Source of the DNA: an uncultured Mediterraneibacter sp.
Lineage (GTDB): Bacteria; Bacillota; Clostridia; Lachnospirales; Lachnospiraceae
Length of the DNA stretch: 62,675 nucleotides
Direction: 5' to 3'
Assembly: GCF_944377805.1 (NCBI RefSeq)
Contig: NZ_CALWFZ010000011.1
Coordinates: forward strand, 1-62,675
The position numbers were made by a program, and so were the translations under genes. This document shows, one piece after another, positions 1-9,220 of this stretch (position 1 is its first letter; the number at the start of each line of letters is the position of its first letter). The notes beneath the pieces were generated by a model. The model searched no databases, was not told the DNA's origin, and saw only the letters and a list, made by a program, of their open reading frames with translations.

Positions 1-160
1 ATCTCGCTGTATGGCGTCCGGCGCTGTCCGGCAACATGCGCCAGCTCGATTCGCCGCTGTGCGGGATCATCTCGCTGTATGGCGTCCGGCGTTGTCCGGC
101 AACATGCGCCAGCTCGATTCGCCGCTGTGCAGCTTCATCTCGCTGTATGGCGTCCGCCAT
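1..160. repeat. 68-bp tandem repeat, 2 full units and a partial third
   Basis: Units start at 1, 69 and 137, each opening with ATCTCGCTGTATGGCGTCCG. Units 1 and 2 differ at only a few positions: one C/T inside the unit and the last few bases. The third unit breaks off after about 24 bp. The period is not a multiple of three and no continuous reading frame is conserved, so it is probably non-coding. It is more GC-rich than the neighbouring genes and the window edge cuts into it, so the copy number is unknown. Confidence 0.85.
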
Positions 161-163
161 ATC

Positions 164-225
164 CCGGCTCCGTCGTCATCTGCCGTCTGCAAGCCAGCTT
201 GCACGGCATATACTGCCGGAGCCGG
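164..225. repeat. GC-rich compound hairpin next to the tandem repeat
   Basis: An outer 9-bp stem pairs CCGGCTCCG (164-172) with CGGAGCCGG (217-225). Nested inside is a second stem, GCCG-TC-TGCAAG (182-193) with CTTGCA-CGGC (198-207), around the loop CCAG. No U-tract follows on either strand, so a simple terminator is unlikely. It lies just downstream of the minus-strand regulator. It could be a REP-like or mobile-element end, or a processed RNA structure. Confidence 0.55.
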
Positions 226-250
226 CGCATGTTCATTCTTGAAAGCATGT

Positions 251-898
251 TCATCCTTTGTCCATGTAGCTGTAAAGTGTAAATTTTGATATTCCGAGAA
301 GGGAGGAGATTTTATCGCCGGATTTTGTGATGAGGAATGCTCCGGCATTGTTTAAGTACTGCACAACAGCGACTTTGTCGTCCTTGTTCATCATTGCGAC
401 GGGTTTGCCTACTTTGGCGATGGCCTGTTCAATGAGCAGATCCAGCAGTTCTGTCACGTTGTGCGTAATCCGTTTGGGAGTATCGGATATCTCCTCTCCA
501 TATGTTTCCTCCGGCTCGGTTCTGATCAGATTTCGGATTGTGTTTTCTGCCGCCATAAAAGAGGTAATATCATAATTCATGGAAAAGATATATGAGATTC
601 TTCCTTTGTCGTCGCGAATATAAAGTGTACTGGATTTTAAAATTCTTCCGTCGTCGGTTTTTGTAAGGTAGGCCAGTCTGTCTTTGATCTTTTCGGGATC
701 TGACCGGAGAGTTTCGAGGACGATACCCGAGGGCCCGTCGCCGGTATGCCGGTTGGAGACATGGCCGTTCTCAATGTAGACGATGGATTTATCAAGATCT
801 CTTTTCGTGAGATCGTGTATAACGATTTCACAGGAATTTCCGAACTGGGCTGCGAGTCCGTGTGCGAGCTGCTTTAGAAATTCAAGTTTCTGGTCCAT
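251..898 (-). CDS. DauR/YheO-family PAS-HTH transcriptional regulator
   Basis: A 215-residue cytoplasmic regulator. The N-terminal two thirds resemble the YheO-like PAS domain (CEIVIHDLTKRDLDKSIVYI, then SSTLYIRDDKGRISYIFSMN). The C-terminus (about 160-215) matches the DauR-type helix-turn-helix, ending KISSLLGISKFTLYSYMDKG. The start at 898 is chosen because GCAGGTGAT precedes it at good spacing; a longer frame reaches 970 but would begin inside the promoter region. It is divergent from the purine/selenium hydroxylase cluster and is its likely local regulator. E. coli DauR represses a D-amino acid pathway; the ligand here is not known. Confidence 0.85.
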   Translation of the reverse strand: MDQKLEFLKQLAHGLAAQFGNSCEIVIHDLTKRDLDKSIVYIENGHVSNRHTGDGPSGIVLETLRSDPEKIKDRLAYLTKTDDGRILKSSTLYIRDDKGRISYIFSMNYDITSFMAAENTIRNLIRTEPEETYGEEISDTPKRITHNVTELLDLLIEQAIAKVGKPVAMMNKDDKVAVVQYLNNAGAFLITKSGDKISSLLGISKFTLYSYMDKG

Positions 899-965
899 TT
901 TATCACCTGCTTTCCAGACCTCTGCCATATGGCGAAAAGTGTGTCTGCCGCGCATCTCTAAACCC

Positions 966-993
966 ATCATAGCATAAAAAAAAACAGAGTCAA
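966..993 (-). promoter_or_regulatory. promoter of the DauR-like regulator
   Basis: Reading the minus strand, the -35 is TTGACT (993-988), followed by a 16-bp spacer and an extended -10, TGC-TATGAT, with the hexamer at 971-966. The predicted transcript starts near 959, giving a leader of about 60 nt. Confidence 0.7.
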
Positions 994-1000
994 TAGTTTT

Positions 1001-1037
1001 TCTAAAAAAAATTTAGGTCATCTAAAAAATATTTAGA
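1001..1037. promoter_or_regulatory. two tandem 17-bp palindromic operators
   Basis: Site 1 (1001-1017) and site 2 (1021-1037) both have the form TCTAAA-N5-TTTAGR and are 20 bp apart start to start, about two helical turns. Site 2 is a full palindrome (TCTAAA..TTTAGA). They lie between the minus-strand promoter at 966-993 and the plus-strand promoter at 1045-1073. That is the place for a regulator controlling both directions; the DauR-like protein is the obvious candidate. Confidence 0.6.
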
Positions 1038-1044
1038 AACGATA

Positions 1045-1073
1045 TTGCAATTATACAATATTAATGGTATTCT
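1045..1073 (+). promoter_or_regulatory. promoter of the purine/selenium hydroxylase cluster
   Basis: -35 TTGCAA (1045-1050), 17-bp spacer, -10 TATTCT (1068-1073). It lies directly downstream of the tandem palindromes and about 90 nt upstream of ssnA. Confidence 0.65.
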
Positions 1074-1170
1074 ATAAACAATGATAAGTCTTGATGTGCG
1101 AATTGCACAGTTTTCTTTAATGGCACATTAAGAACAGTATGTGGAAAATAAATAAAAAGGAGAAATGAAC

Positions 1171-2505
1171 ATGCTGGTTTTGGGTAATGGGAGTGTTATC
1201 ACAAGAGACGCCGCATGTCCTTTGATTGAGAACGGGGCGGTGGCGATTGATAAAACCACGATCTGTAAGGTGGGCAGAACCGAAGAGATCAGAAGCGCAT
1301 ATCCCCAGTCAGAGTACATAGATGCAGAAGGCGGTCTGATCATGCCGGCTTTTATCAATGCACATGAACACATTTACAGTTCATTTGCGAGAGGGCTTTC
1401 TATAACGGGGTACGATCCGAAGGGGTTTTTAGACATCCTGGACGGAATGTGGTGGACGATTGACCGTAATCTTACGCTGCACGACACATATTTAAGCGCG
1501 ATGGCTACATATATTGACTGTATCAGAAACGGAGTGACTACGATCTTTGATCACCATGCAAGTTTCGGCTCGATCGAAGGCTCTCTTTTTGAGATTGAGA
1601 AGGCAGCGAAAGAGACGGGCGTGCGTTCCTGTCTGTGTTATGAAATATCTGACAGGGATGGCACAGACAAGGCGAGAGAGTCCGTGATGGAGAATGCGGA
1701 GTTTATCCGACATGCATTGAAAGACGATACCGGAATGATTGCGGGAATGATGGGCATGCATGCTCAGTTTACAATTTCGGATGAAACTTTTGAACTGGCA
1801 GCGGCAAATAAGCCGGAAGAAGCGGGGTATCACATTCATGTGGCGGAAGGGATTGAAGATCTGCACCATTGTCTGAAAAATCATGGGAAACGGATTGTGG
1901 ATCGCTTGATGGATCACGGCATTCTTGGAGAGAAGACACTGCTTGGGCACTGCATATACATCAATCCCCATGAGATGGATCTGATTAAAGAGACAGACAC
2001 AATGGTTGTCCACAATCCTGAGTCTAATATGGGCAACGCATGCGGATGTCCGCCGACTATGGAACTGGTACACCGGGGGATTCTCACCGGACTTGGCACA
2101 GACGGGTACACCCATGACATGATGGAGTCATTCAAAGTGGCCAATGTCCTTCACAAGCATCATCTGTGCGATCCGAACGCCGCGTGGAGTGAAGTGCCTC
2201 AGATGCTTTTTGAAAATAACGCAAAAATCGCCGCAAGATACTTTAAGAGAGAACTCGGAGTATTGAAAGAGGGAGCGTCAGGAGATGTGATCATTGTTGA
2301 TTATGATCCGCTCACTCCGCTGAATAAGAATAATATTAACGGACATCTCGTATTTGGCATAACCGGGCGCGATGTGGTGACGACGGTGGCAAACGGGGAA
2401 GTTCTGATGAAGGACAGACGGCTGACAAAAGTAGACGTGGAAAAAGTTATGGCCGACTGCCGGCAGGCGGCGGAGGCGCTGGCAGGCAGGATCAACAGCA
2501 GATAG
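1171..2505 (+). CDS. ssnA: SsnA-type amidohydrolase
   Basis: A 444-residue metal-dependent amidohydrolase of the guanine deaminase/chlorohydrolase superfamily. Metal-site motifs are visible: INAHEHIYSSF (HxH) near residue 65, GYHIHVAEG, LLGHCIYI and GLGTDGYTHDM. SsnA belongs to the E. coli xdhD-ygfK-ssnA-hyuA region and to gut urate-degradation clusters, where it is thought to act on a purine ring-opening intermediate; the exact reaction is not fixed by sequence. ATG 1171 is preferred over ATG 1165 because AAGGAG then sits at normal spacing (8 nt versus 2). It is the first gene of the plus-strand cluster. Confidence 0.85.
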   Translation: MLVLGNGSVITRDAACPLIENGAVAIDKTTICKVGRTEEIRSAYPQSEYIDAEGGLIMPAFINAHEHIYSSFARGLSITGYDPKGFLDILDGMWWTIDRNLTLHDTYLSAMATYIDCIRNGVTTIFDHHASFGSIEGSLFEIEKAAKETGVRSCLCYEISDRDGTDKARESVMENAEFIRHALKDDTGMIAGMMGMHAQFTISDETFELAAANKPEEAGYHIHVAEGIEDLHHCLKNHGKRIVDRLMDHGILGEKTLLGHCIYINPHEMDLIKETDTMVVHNPESNMGNACGCPPTMELVHRGILTGLGTDGYTHDMMESFKVANVLHKHHLCDPNAAWSEVPQMLFENNAKIAARYFKRELGVLKEGASGDVIIVDYDPLTPLNKNNINGHLVFGITGRDVVTTVANGEVLMKDRRLTKVDVEKVMADCRQAAEALAGRINSR

Positions 2506-2554
2506 CGCGGGAATGAAGTTGTTAGTAGACCAGAAGTGATGGAGGACAAGTAAA

Positions 2555-3985
2555 ATGAATGACACAAAAGTGAAAAAGGACAACAGTGAACTGTTTAAAT
2601 GGGACGGCAAACCCTCATTCGGTCAGGTGCTGCCCCTGGCAGCCCAGCATGTACTGGCCGCAGTCGTCGGATGTGTGACTCCGGCGATTCTTGTGGCGAA
2701 TGCGGCGAACAACGCGGGAGGCAATGTAGATATGGGACTTCTGATCCAGGTTTCTCTTGTATTTGCGGCGCTGTCCACATTGTTACAGTTATATGCCAAA
2801 AAAATTAAGCTTGGAAGCGGGCTTCCGGTTATCATTGGTGTCAGCTTCGCGTATGTTCCTACGATGACGGCTATCGCGGCCCAGGCCAAAGATGTGGATA
2901 CCATCTTCGGGGCTATGATCGTCGGCGGCATCGTGGCGATTCTTGTAGGGCTCTTTATCCGCCAGATCAGAAAAGTATTCCCTCCGCTTGTTATCGGCAC
3001 GGTTATTCTGGCGATCGGCCTGTCTCTTTACAGTACAGCTGTCAACTATATGGCAGGAAATTCGTCCAATACATATGAGGTAATTGTAGAACAGCAGGGC
3101 AAGACAGAAGCGCTGGTGTTCGGATCATGGCAGAACTGGCTGGTGGCATTTATTACTCTGGCAATTGTGGTGCTTCTCAATCATTATGGGAAGGGATTGT
3201 TCAAACTGGCGTCCATACTGATCGGCCTGCTCTGCGGTTATGTGGTGGCTCTTTGCTTTGGCATGGTAGACTTCTCCGCGCTTTCTTCCGCGGGCTGGTT
3301 TCAGGTGCCGGCGCCGCTGGCATTTGGCATGACGTTTGATATATCAGCGATCCTGCCCCTGGCGATTCTGTTCCTTGTCAATTCTATTCAGGCTATGGGC
3401 GATTTCTCGGCAACGACGACAGGCGGTATGGACAGGCTCCCCACAGATGATGAATTAAACGGCGGTATCATCGGATACGGCGCCAGCAATATGATAGGGG
3501 CTGTGTTCGGGTGTCCTCCTACAGCGACATACAGCCAGAATGTAGGTATCGTCGGATCGACGAGAGTTGTGGCAAGGAGAGTATTCTCTATGGCGGCTGT
3601 GATTCTGCTGATTGCCGGTCTGATTCCGAAGTTTTCAGCGCTTCTGAGGACGATTCCCCAGTGCGTGCTGGGAGGCGCGGTCGCGTCAGTATTTGCATCC
3701 ATTGCCATGACAGGTATCAAACTTCTTGTAACAGAGAAGATGACATACAGAAATACAACAGTGGCCGGACTTTCCATTGCTATTGGGATGGGTGTGTCCT
3801 TAAGCGACGGCTGCCTCAACCAGATGACAGCAAGCATTCACGATGCTCTTAATATGAGCATGAGCCTGGAAAGTTTCCAGTCAATTATTAACAACACATT
3901 TGCGTCCTCTCCGGTTGTGCTTGCGACTATATTTGCAGTGATCCTGAATCTGATCCTGCCAAAAGACAAGCCGTCTGCCGAATAA
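2555..3985 (+). CDS. NCS2-family xanthine/urate permease
   Basis: A 476-residue integral membrane protein with about 12-14 hydrophobic segments, of the nucleobase:cation symporter-2 (uracil-xanthine permease) family. Family features include the early QHVLAAVVG segment (about residues 29-37), SIQAMGDFSATTTGG (NCS2 signature region) and GCPPTATYSQNVG. Its place between ssnA and ygfK suggests it imports the purine substrate, such as xanthine or urate. Specificity cannot be read from the sequence. GGAGGACAAGTAAA precedes the start. The C-terminus is short and charged. Confidence 0.88.
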   Translation: MNDTKVKKDNSELFKWDGKPSFGQVLPLAAQHVLAAVVGCVTPAILVANAANNAGGNVDMGLLIQVSLVFAALSTLLQLYAKKIKLGSGLPVIIGVSFAYVPTMTAIAAQAKDVDTIFGAMIVGGIVAILVGLFIRQIRKVFPPLVIGTVILAIGLSLYSTAVNYMAGNSSNTYEVIVEQQGKTEALVFGSWQNWLVAFITLAIVVLLNHYGKGLFKLASILIGLLCGYVVALCFGMVDFSALSSAGWFQVPAPLAFGMTFDISAILPLAILFLVNSIQAMGDFSATTTGGMDRLPTDDELNGGIIGYGASNMIGAVFGCPPTATYSQNVGIVGSTRVVARRVFSMAAVILLIAGLIPKFSALLRTIPQCVLGGAVASVFASIAMTGIKLLVTEKMTYRNTTVAGLSIAIGMGVSLSDGCLNQMTASIHDALNMSMSLESFQSIINNTFASSPVVLATIFAVILNLILPKDKPSAE

Positions 3986-4037
3986 GAGAATCGCCTGTAA
4001 GTAGTAAAAGCAGCTGGAAGAACAGGAGGAAATGACA

Positions 4038-7034
4038 ATGAGTGATATTATGAGACCGATGTCTTTTGAACAGCTCTTAAACTGGATCCTGACAGAACAT
4101 GAAAAGAGAGGAACCATCTTCGGGGTGCACCATGCCTATCACGCGGATTCCAATTATGACAGAAGCATTTTTGGAAGAACGCTTGAGACGCCGATAGGGC
4201 CGGCAGCAGGGCCGCACACACAGCTTGCGCAGAACATTGTGGCGGCATACTATACGGGAAGCAGATTTTTTGAACTGAAAACAGTTCAGATCATGGATGG
4301 CGAGGAACTCTCCGCCTGTGTGAATAAGCCGTGCATCAAGGCGGATGATGAGTGTTATAACTGCGAGTGGTCCACAGAACTTTATGTGCCTCAGGCGATG
4401 GAGGAGTATATCAAGGCGTGGTTCCTCTGTAAAGTAATAGCGAAAGAGTTCTCTCTTGGAAGTATGGATGGATTTCAGTTTAATATCAGTGTGGGATATG
4501 ATCTTGCGGGAATTAAATCCGAGAAGATCGATAATTTCCTCAATATAATGAAACACGCGCAGGATTCTGATATTTTCAAAACATGTAAAACGTATCTGCT
4601 GGAGAATATTGAGCGGTTCGAGCAGGTGACGGTGGAAGATATAGAGCATATTTCGGGTGATATCTGTAACTCGGTTACCATTTCCACGCTCCACGGATGT
4701 CCTCCGCAGGAGATTGAGCGCATCGCCATGCATCTGATCACAGAGAAAGGATTCCATACCTTTATTAAATGTAATCCGACTCTGCTCGGTTATGAATATA
4801 CGAGAAGGACGATGGATGACATGGGATATGATTATGTGGCGTTCGGAGATTTCCATTTCAAAGACGATCTTCAGTACGAGGATGCGGTTCCGATGCTGAC
4901 AAGGCTTATGAAAGTCTGCGAGGAGAGAAATCTTGAGTTTGGTGTAAAGATCACGAATACATTCCCGGTGGATGTGAAGCAGAACGAGCTTCCCAGTAAA
5001 GAAATGTATATGTCGGGAAAGTCGCTTTACCCTCTGTCCATCTCACTGGCAGCAAAGCTGGCTGAAGAGTTTGACGGGAAACTCAGGATTTCCTATTCAG
5101 GCGGAGCGGATTATCATAATATCAAAGGGATTGTAGATGCGGGTATCTGGCCTGTAACTGTGGCTACTACGCTTCTGAAGCCCGGAGGATATGACAGAAC
5201 AGTTCAGATGGCGTCTCTTCTGGAAAAGGAGAATGACGTGTTTACAGGCGTGAATGCCGGGGCAGTACGGAAACTTGCTGATATGGCGAGATCAGATCCG
5301 CATCATGTAAAAGCGGTGAAACCGCTTCCATCCAGAAAGATGAAAAAGCAGGTTCCACTTCTTGATTGTTTTGCCGCTCCCTGTAAAGACGGATGTCCGA
5401 TACATCAGGATATACCTGCGTACCTTCAGCTTGTAAAGGCGGGGAAATATGAAGAGGCAATGAAAGTAATCACGGAGAAAAATCCGCTCCCGTTTATGAC
5501 GGGAACGATCTGTGCCCATCCGTGTATGAATAAGTGTACCCGGAATTTTTACGAGGAGTCCGTTTACATCCGCGGCATGAAACTGATCGCTGCTGAGAAC
5601 GGATATGACGCCCTGCTGAATACGATCACGGCGCCTCCGCTGACAAGGAACGGAAAAGCGGCGGTGATCGGAGGAGGGCCTGCGGGAATGTCTGCGGCAT
5701 ACTTCCTGCGTCGGGCAGGTATGGAGACAACATTGTTCGAGAAGTCAGATGCCCTGGGCGGTGTTGTGCGACATGTGATTCCGGGGTTCCGCATCGCGGA
5801 TTCTGCCATAGACAAAGATGCCGCGCTTCTTGAGAAAATAGGGGTAGATGTCTGTCTTAATACAGAGATTACCGATCTTGACATGCTGAAAAATGCCGGG
5901 TATACAGCGGTCATTCTGGCGGTGGGAGCTTCAGAGCCGGGTGTATTAAGGCTGGAAAAAGGCGAGCCGGTCAATGCGTTGGAATTCCTTGCGGATTTCA
6001 AAGCTAAAGATGGAGAGCTTGACCTCGGCAGAAATGTCGTTATCATCGGCGGTGGAAATACGGCGATGGATACGGCCAGAGCGGCAAAGCGCACGAAAGG
6101 CGTAGAACATGTGTATCTTGTATACAGAAGAACGAAGCGCTATATGCCCGCTGATGAGGAGGAACTTGTTATGGCCGTGGAAGACGGCGTGGAATTTATG
6201 GAGTTGCTTGCCCCGGTGAAGCTGGAAGACGGGAAGCTTTTCTGTAAAGTAATGAAGCTTGGTGATTATGACGCAACAGGAAGAAGAGGTGTTGTACAGA
6301 CAGGCGAAGAGAGGGAAATCCCTGCTGATACAGTCATTGCAGCAGTTGGCGAGAGAGTGCCGGCGTCATTTTATGAGTCCTGTGGTATCCGCGTAAACGA
6401 CAGAGGAATGGCTATCGTTAATGAGAGGACTTGTGAAACGAGCCGTGTGGGAACTTACCTTGTAGGTGACGGCCTGGGCGGACCTGCGACAGTGGTAGAG
6501 GGAATCAGCGACGCTTTGAGAGCAGCGCAGGCTGTAATCGGGGAAACGCTGGTGGAAGACTGTGAATCTAAGACTGATGAAGAGGAACTCTACAGCAGGA
6601 AAGGAAATCTCGCCGATATGAAAGAAGGCGGCGAGGAGAGCGGCAGGTGTCTTGGCTGTTCCGGAATTTGTGAGAACTGCGTGGAAGTATGTCCAAACAG
6701 AGCGAATATTTCTGTTCGTGTGGCAGGCATGGAAAAACATCAGATAATCCATGTGGACTACATGTGTAATGAATGCGGAAACTGTCGGAGTTTCTGTCCG
6801 TATGACAGCGCGCCGTATCTGGATAAGTTTACATTGTTTGCGGATGAAAAGGACATGGAAGAAAGTCGAAATCAGGGCTTTACAGTTCTAGACAAAGAAC
6901 AGATAAAATGTAAGGTGCGCTTTTTTGGAGAGACTTATACATGGACAAAGGGCGAAGATACACGGATACCGGAGGGAATATTAAGGCTGATGGAGACAGT
7001 CTGTACAGAGTATGCGTACTTACTGAGAAACTGA
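4038..7034 (+). CDS. ygfK: YgfK, putative selenate reductase-type multidomain flavo-iron-sulfur reductase
   Basis: A 998-residue redox protein. Domains in order: a dihydroorotate/dihydropyrimidine dehydrogenase-like N-terminal half (about 1-430); an Fe-S linker with CFAAPCKDGCPIH and GTICAHPCMNKCTRNF (about 450-510); a GltD-like FAD/NAD(P) unit with VIGGGPAGMSAAYFLRRAG and VVIIGGGNTAMDTARAAKR (about 540-830); and a C-terminal 2x[4Fe-4S] ferredoxin (CLGCSGICENCVEVCPNRAN, CNECGNCRSFCPYDSAP). YgfK is annotated as a selenate reductase subunit, but genetics in gut bacteria link it to anaerobic urate breakdown, where a ring reduction would fit this domain set. ATG 4038 (MSDIMRPM) is chosen over 4032 by Shine-Dalgarno spacing and family alignment. 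Confidence 0.9.
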   Translation: MSDIMRPMSFEQLLNWILTEHEKRGTIFGVHHAYHADSNYDRSIFGRTLETPIGPAAGPHTQLAQNIVAAYYTGSRFFELKTVQIMDGEELSACVNKPCIKADDECYNCEWSTELYVPQAMEEYIKAWFLCKVIAKEFSLGSMDGFQFNISVGYDLAGIKSEKIDNFLNIMKHAQDSDIFKTCKTYLLENIERFEQVTVEDIEHISGDICNSVTISTLHGCPPQEIERIAMHLITEKGFHTFIKCNPTLLGYEYTRRTMDDMGYDYVAFGDFHFKDDLQYEDAVPMLTRLMKVCEERNLEFGVKITNTFPVDVKQNELPSKEMYMSGKSLYPLSISLAAKLAEEFDGKLRISYSGGADYHNIKGIVDAGIWPVTVATTLLKPGGYDRTVQMASLLEKENDVFTGVNAGAVRKLADMARSDPHHVKAVKPLPSRKMKKQVPLLDCFAAPCKDGCPIHQDIPAYLQLVKAGKYEEAMKVITEKNPLPFMTGTICAHPCMNKCTRNFYEESVYIRGMKLIAAENGYDALLNTITAPPLTRNGKAAVIGGGPAGMSAAYFLRRAGMETTLFEKSDALGGVVRHVIPGFRIADSAIDKDAALLEKIGVDVCLNTEITDLDMLKNAGYTAVILAVGASEPGVLRLEKGEPVNALEFLADFKAKDGELDLGRNVVIIGGGNTAMDTARAAKRTKGVEHVYLVYRRTKRYMPADEEELVMAVEDGVEFMELLAPVKLEDGKLFCKVMKLGDYDATGRRGVVQTGEEREIPADTVIAAVGERVPASFYESCGIRVNDRGMAIVNERTCETSRVGTYLVGDGLGGPATVVEGISDALRAAQAVIGETLVEDCESKTDEEELYSRKGNLADMKEGGEESGRCLGCSGICENCVEVCPNRANISVRVAGMEKHQIIHVDYMCNECGNCRSFCPYDSAPYLDKFTLFADEKDMEESRNQGFTVLDKEQIKCKVRFFGETYTWTKGEDTRIPEGILRLMETVCTEYAYLLRN

Positions 7035-7064
7035 GGATTTGGATTAAAGAAAGAAGGAGTCGGC

Positions 7065-8438
7065 ATGAAACTTTTGTTTAAAGGGGGAACGGTCGTAAGC
7101 GGCGACGGCATGAAAAAACTTGACCTGTTAGTAAAGGGAGAGAAGATTCTTGCTGTAGGCGAGGACCTCAAGTTCCGGGATGCCGAGGTTGTGAATGTCC
7201 GCGGAAAGCTTCTGTTTCCGGGATTTATCGATGCGCATACGCATATGGCTCTTGAAGTGAGCAATACCGTTACCGCGGATAAATTCGAGACTGGAACGAA
7301 AGCGGAACTTGCGGGCGGCACTACATGCATCGTGGACTACGCCACTCAATATAAGGGGGAGAGCCTGCAGGAGGCGCTTGGAAACTGGCATAAAAAGGCA
7401 GATGGGAAGTCTTCCTGCGATTACGCTTTCCACCTCGCCCTTACTGACTGGAATGAGAAAATCAGCCGGGAACTGGAAGAAATCATACAGACGGAGACAT
7501 GCTCTTTTAAACTGTATATGACTTATGATACGATGGTGGATGATGAGACCATGTATGAGATTCTATCACGCTTGAAAGAGCTGGGCGGGATTGCGGGAGT
7601 GCACTGCGAGAACAATGGCATTATCCAGGCAAGACTCAGGGAAGTGAAGAAGCGAAAAGGCAGCAGACGGGATGTATCAGATTATCCCTGGACCCGTCCG
7701 AAGGAGGCGGAGGCAGAGGCGATGAGTCGGCTTTTAAGGATTGCAAAATGCGTGGATACCCCTGTTATCATTGTACACTTAAGTACCGCGGCAGGGTACC
7801 GCGAAATCTTAAGGGCAAGAGAGGAAGGGCAGACAGTCTATGTGGAGACATGCCCTCAGTATCTTGTGATGAACGAGGAGAAATATTCGCTGCCTTCAGA
7901 GGAAGCGAGATATTATATGATCGCACCGCCTCTCCGCAAGAAAAAAAACCAGGAAATTCTCTGGCAGGCATTAAAGGAGGGCCGTATACAGACGATTGCC
8001 ACTGATCACTGCAGCTTTACAAAAGAGCAGAAAATGGCGGGAAAAGAAGACTTCTCCAGGACACCCTGCGGAATGCCTGGCGCTGAGGAACGTCCGGCGC
8101 TTATCTGGCAGTTCGGAGTAAGTGAGAACAGAATCACGGCAGAGCAGATGTGTGTCTATCTGGCGGAGAACCCGGCGAAGCTTTATAAGATGTATCCGCG
8201 GAAGGGCGCTCTTGTTCCCGGGAGCGACGCAGACATAGTTGTGTGGAATCCCGATACAGAGTGGATCATGACGGCAGAGGAGCAGCAGTCGGCATGCGAT
8301 TACTGCCCAATGGAGGGAACAAAGGTCCGCGGCAGAGCGGAGCGGGTGTACTTAAGAGGCCGGCTGGCGGCGGAAAACGGAAAGATTCTTGCGGAAAATA
8401 CGGGTGAATATATCCGTCACGGGATAAGAATAAGATGA
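7065..8438 (+). CDS. hydA: hydantoinase/dihydropyrimidinase-family cyclic amidohydrolase
   Basis: A 457-residue TIM-barrel amidohydrolase. Visible metal ligands: DAHTHM (about 56-61), the lysine in CSFKLYMTYD that is carbamylated in this family, GVHCENNG, VIIVHLSTAAGY and IATDHCSF. It would hydrolyse a cyclic amide, plausibly a reduced purine-derived ring, in line with the hyuA gene of E. coli and gut purine clusters. It ends overlapping the next start by 4 nt (ATGA), so translation is coupled. True hydantoinase or allantoinase activity is also possible. Confidence 0.9.
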   Translation: MKLLFKGGTVVSGDGMKKLDLLVKGEKILAVGEDLKFRDAEVVNVRGKLLFPGFIDAHTHMALEVSNTVTADKFETGTKAELAGGTTCIVDYATQYKGESLQEALGNWHKKADGKSSCDYAFHLALTDWNEKISRELEEIIQTETCSFKLYMTYDTMVDDETMYEILSRLKELGGIAGVHCENNGIIQARLREVKKRKGSRRDVSDYPWTRPKEAEAEAMSRLLRIAKCVDTPVIIVHLSTAAGYREILRAREEGQTVYVETCPQYLVMNEEKYSLPSEEARYYMIAPPLRKKKNQEILWQALKEGRIQTIATDHCSFTKEQKMAGKEDFSRTPCGMPGAEERPALIWQFGVSENRITAEQMCVYLAENPAKLYKMYPRKGALVPGSDADIVVWNPDTEWIMTAEEQQSACDYCPMEGTKVRGRAERVYLRGRLAAENGKILAENTGEYIRHGIRIR

Positions 8439-9220
8439 TTTATATTTACAGTGAGGGAAGAATGAAAAGGGCGGACTCCCTGAGGCAGGCGCTGGAACTG
8501 GAGGATACAAGACTCCGGGAACAGCGCCCGGTCATATCAGTCGTCGGAGCCGGTGGGAAGACGACGATGCTGCGTCGGCTGGCCGATGAGTATATGCAGA
8601 CAGGGACGCCGGTATTTGTGACGACGACAACGCACATAATGAATGAGGACAGACCGTGGTTCGTCCCCGGGACTTCAGAAGAGAAGATAAGAGAGGTTCT
8701 CCAAAAATACGGACAGGTCTGGGCAGGAATGCCGGCTCCCGGCAGAAAGCTTGGTATACTGCCGGAGTCCTTGCTTAAGACGATCAGCCGATGGAAAATA
8801 CCGATTCTGATTGAGGCAGACGGGGCCCGCAGACTGCCGGTTAAAGTGCCATCCGGGTATGAGCCGGTGATCCGGCCCGATACAACGCATGTGTTATCAG
8901 TCTATGGGCTTGACGGTGTGGGAAAAAGGATAGAGGATGCGGTTTTTCGTCCGGAACTGGCAGAAGCTCTGCTAAATAAGAAAAGAACGGAGTGCATTGC
9001 TGCCAGGGACATTGCCATTCTCGCGTCATCAGACTTTGGGGGCAGGAAAGGATGTCCGCAGAAGGCCGTATATACAGTCGTTCTGAATAAAGTAGATTAT
9101 GAGGAACATAAAAAGACAGCGCTTGCCATATGCCGGGCGCTGGAAGAAAAAGGAATTCACCGGGTAATTGTAACCGGAAGGGATAATGGTGAAGTCCGGG
9201 AGGCAGATACAGGAAAATGA
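8435..9220 (+). CDS. yqeC: YqeC, selenium-dependent hydroxylase accessory protein
   Basis: A 261-residue protein with a P-loop-like motif, VISVVGAGGKTTMLRRLADE (about 29-48), FVTTTTHIM and ILIEADGARRLPVKVP, matching the YqeC family, which co-occurs with selenium-dependent molybdenum hydroxylases. Its molecular role is not established; it is thought to help make or insert the labile selenium-containing cofactor. It overlaps hydA and yqeB by 4 nt on each side. An alternative start at 8462 (MKRADS) has GAGGG upstream and would remove the first 9 residues. Confidence 0.85.
   Translation: MIYIYSEGRMKRADSLRQALELEDTRLREQRPVISVVGAGGKTTMLRRLADEYMQTGTPVFVTTTTHIMNEDRPWFVPGTSEEKIREVLQKYGQVWAGMPAPGRKLGILPESLLKTISRWKIPILIEADGARRLPVKVPSGYEPVIRPDTTHVLSVYGLDGVGKRIEDAVFRPELAEALLNKKRTECIAARDIAILASSDFGGRKGCPQKAVYTVVLNKVDYEEHKKTALAICRALEEKGIHRVIVTGRDNGEVREADTGK

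Noticed and set aside
980-1164. A purine or molybdenum-cofactor riboswitch before the purine cluster
   Set aside because: No purine-switch or Moco-switch core could be recognised; the region is explained by divergent promoters and palindromes.
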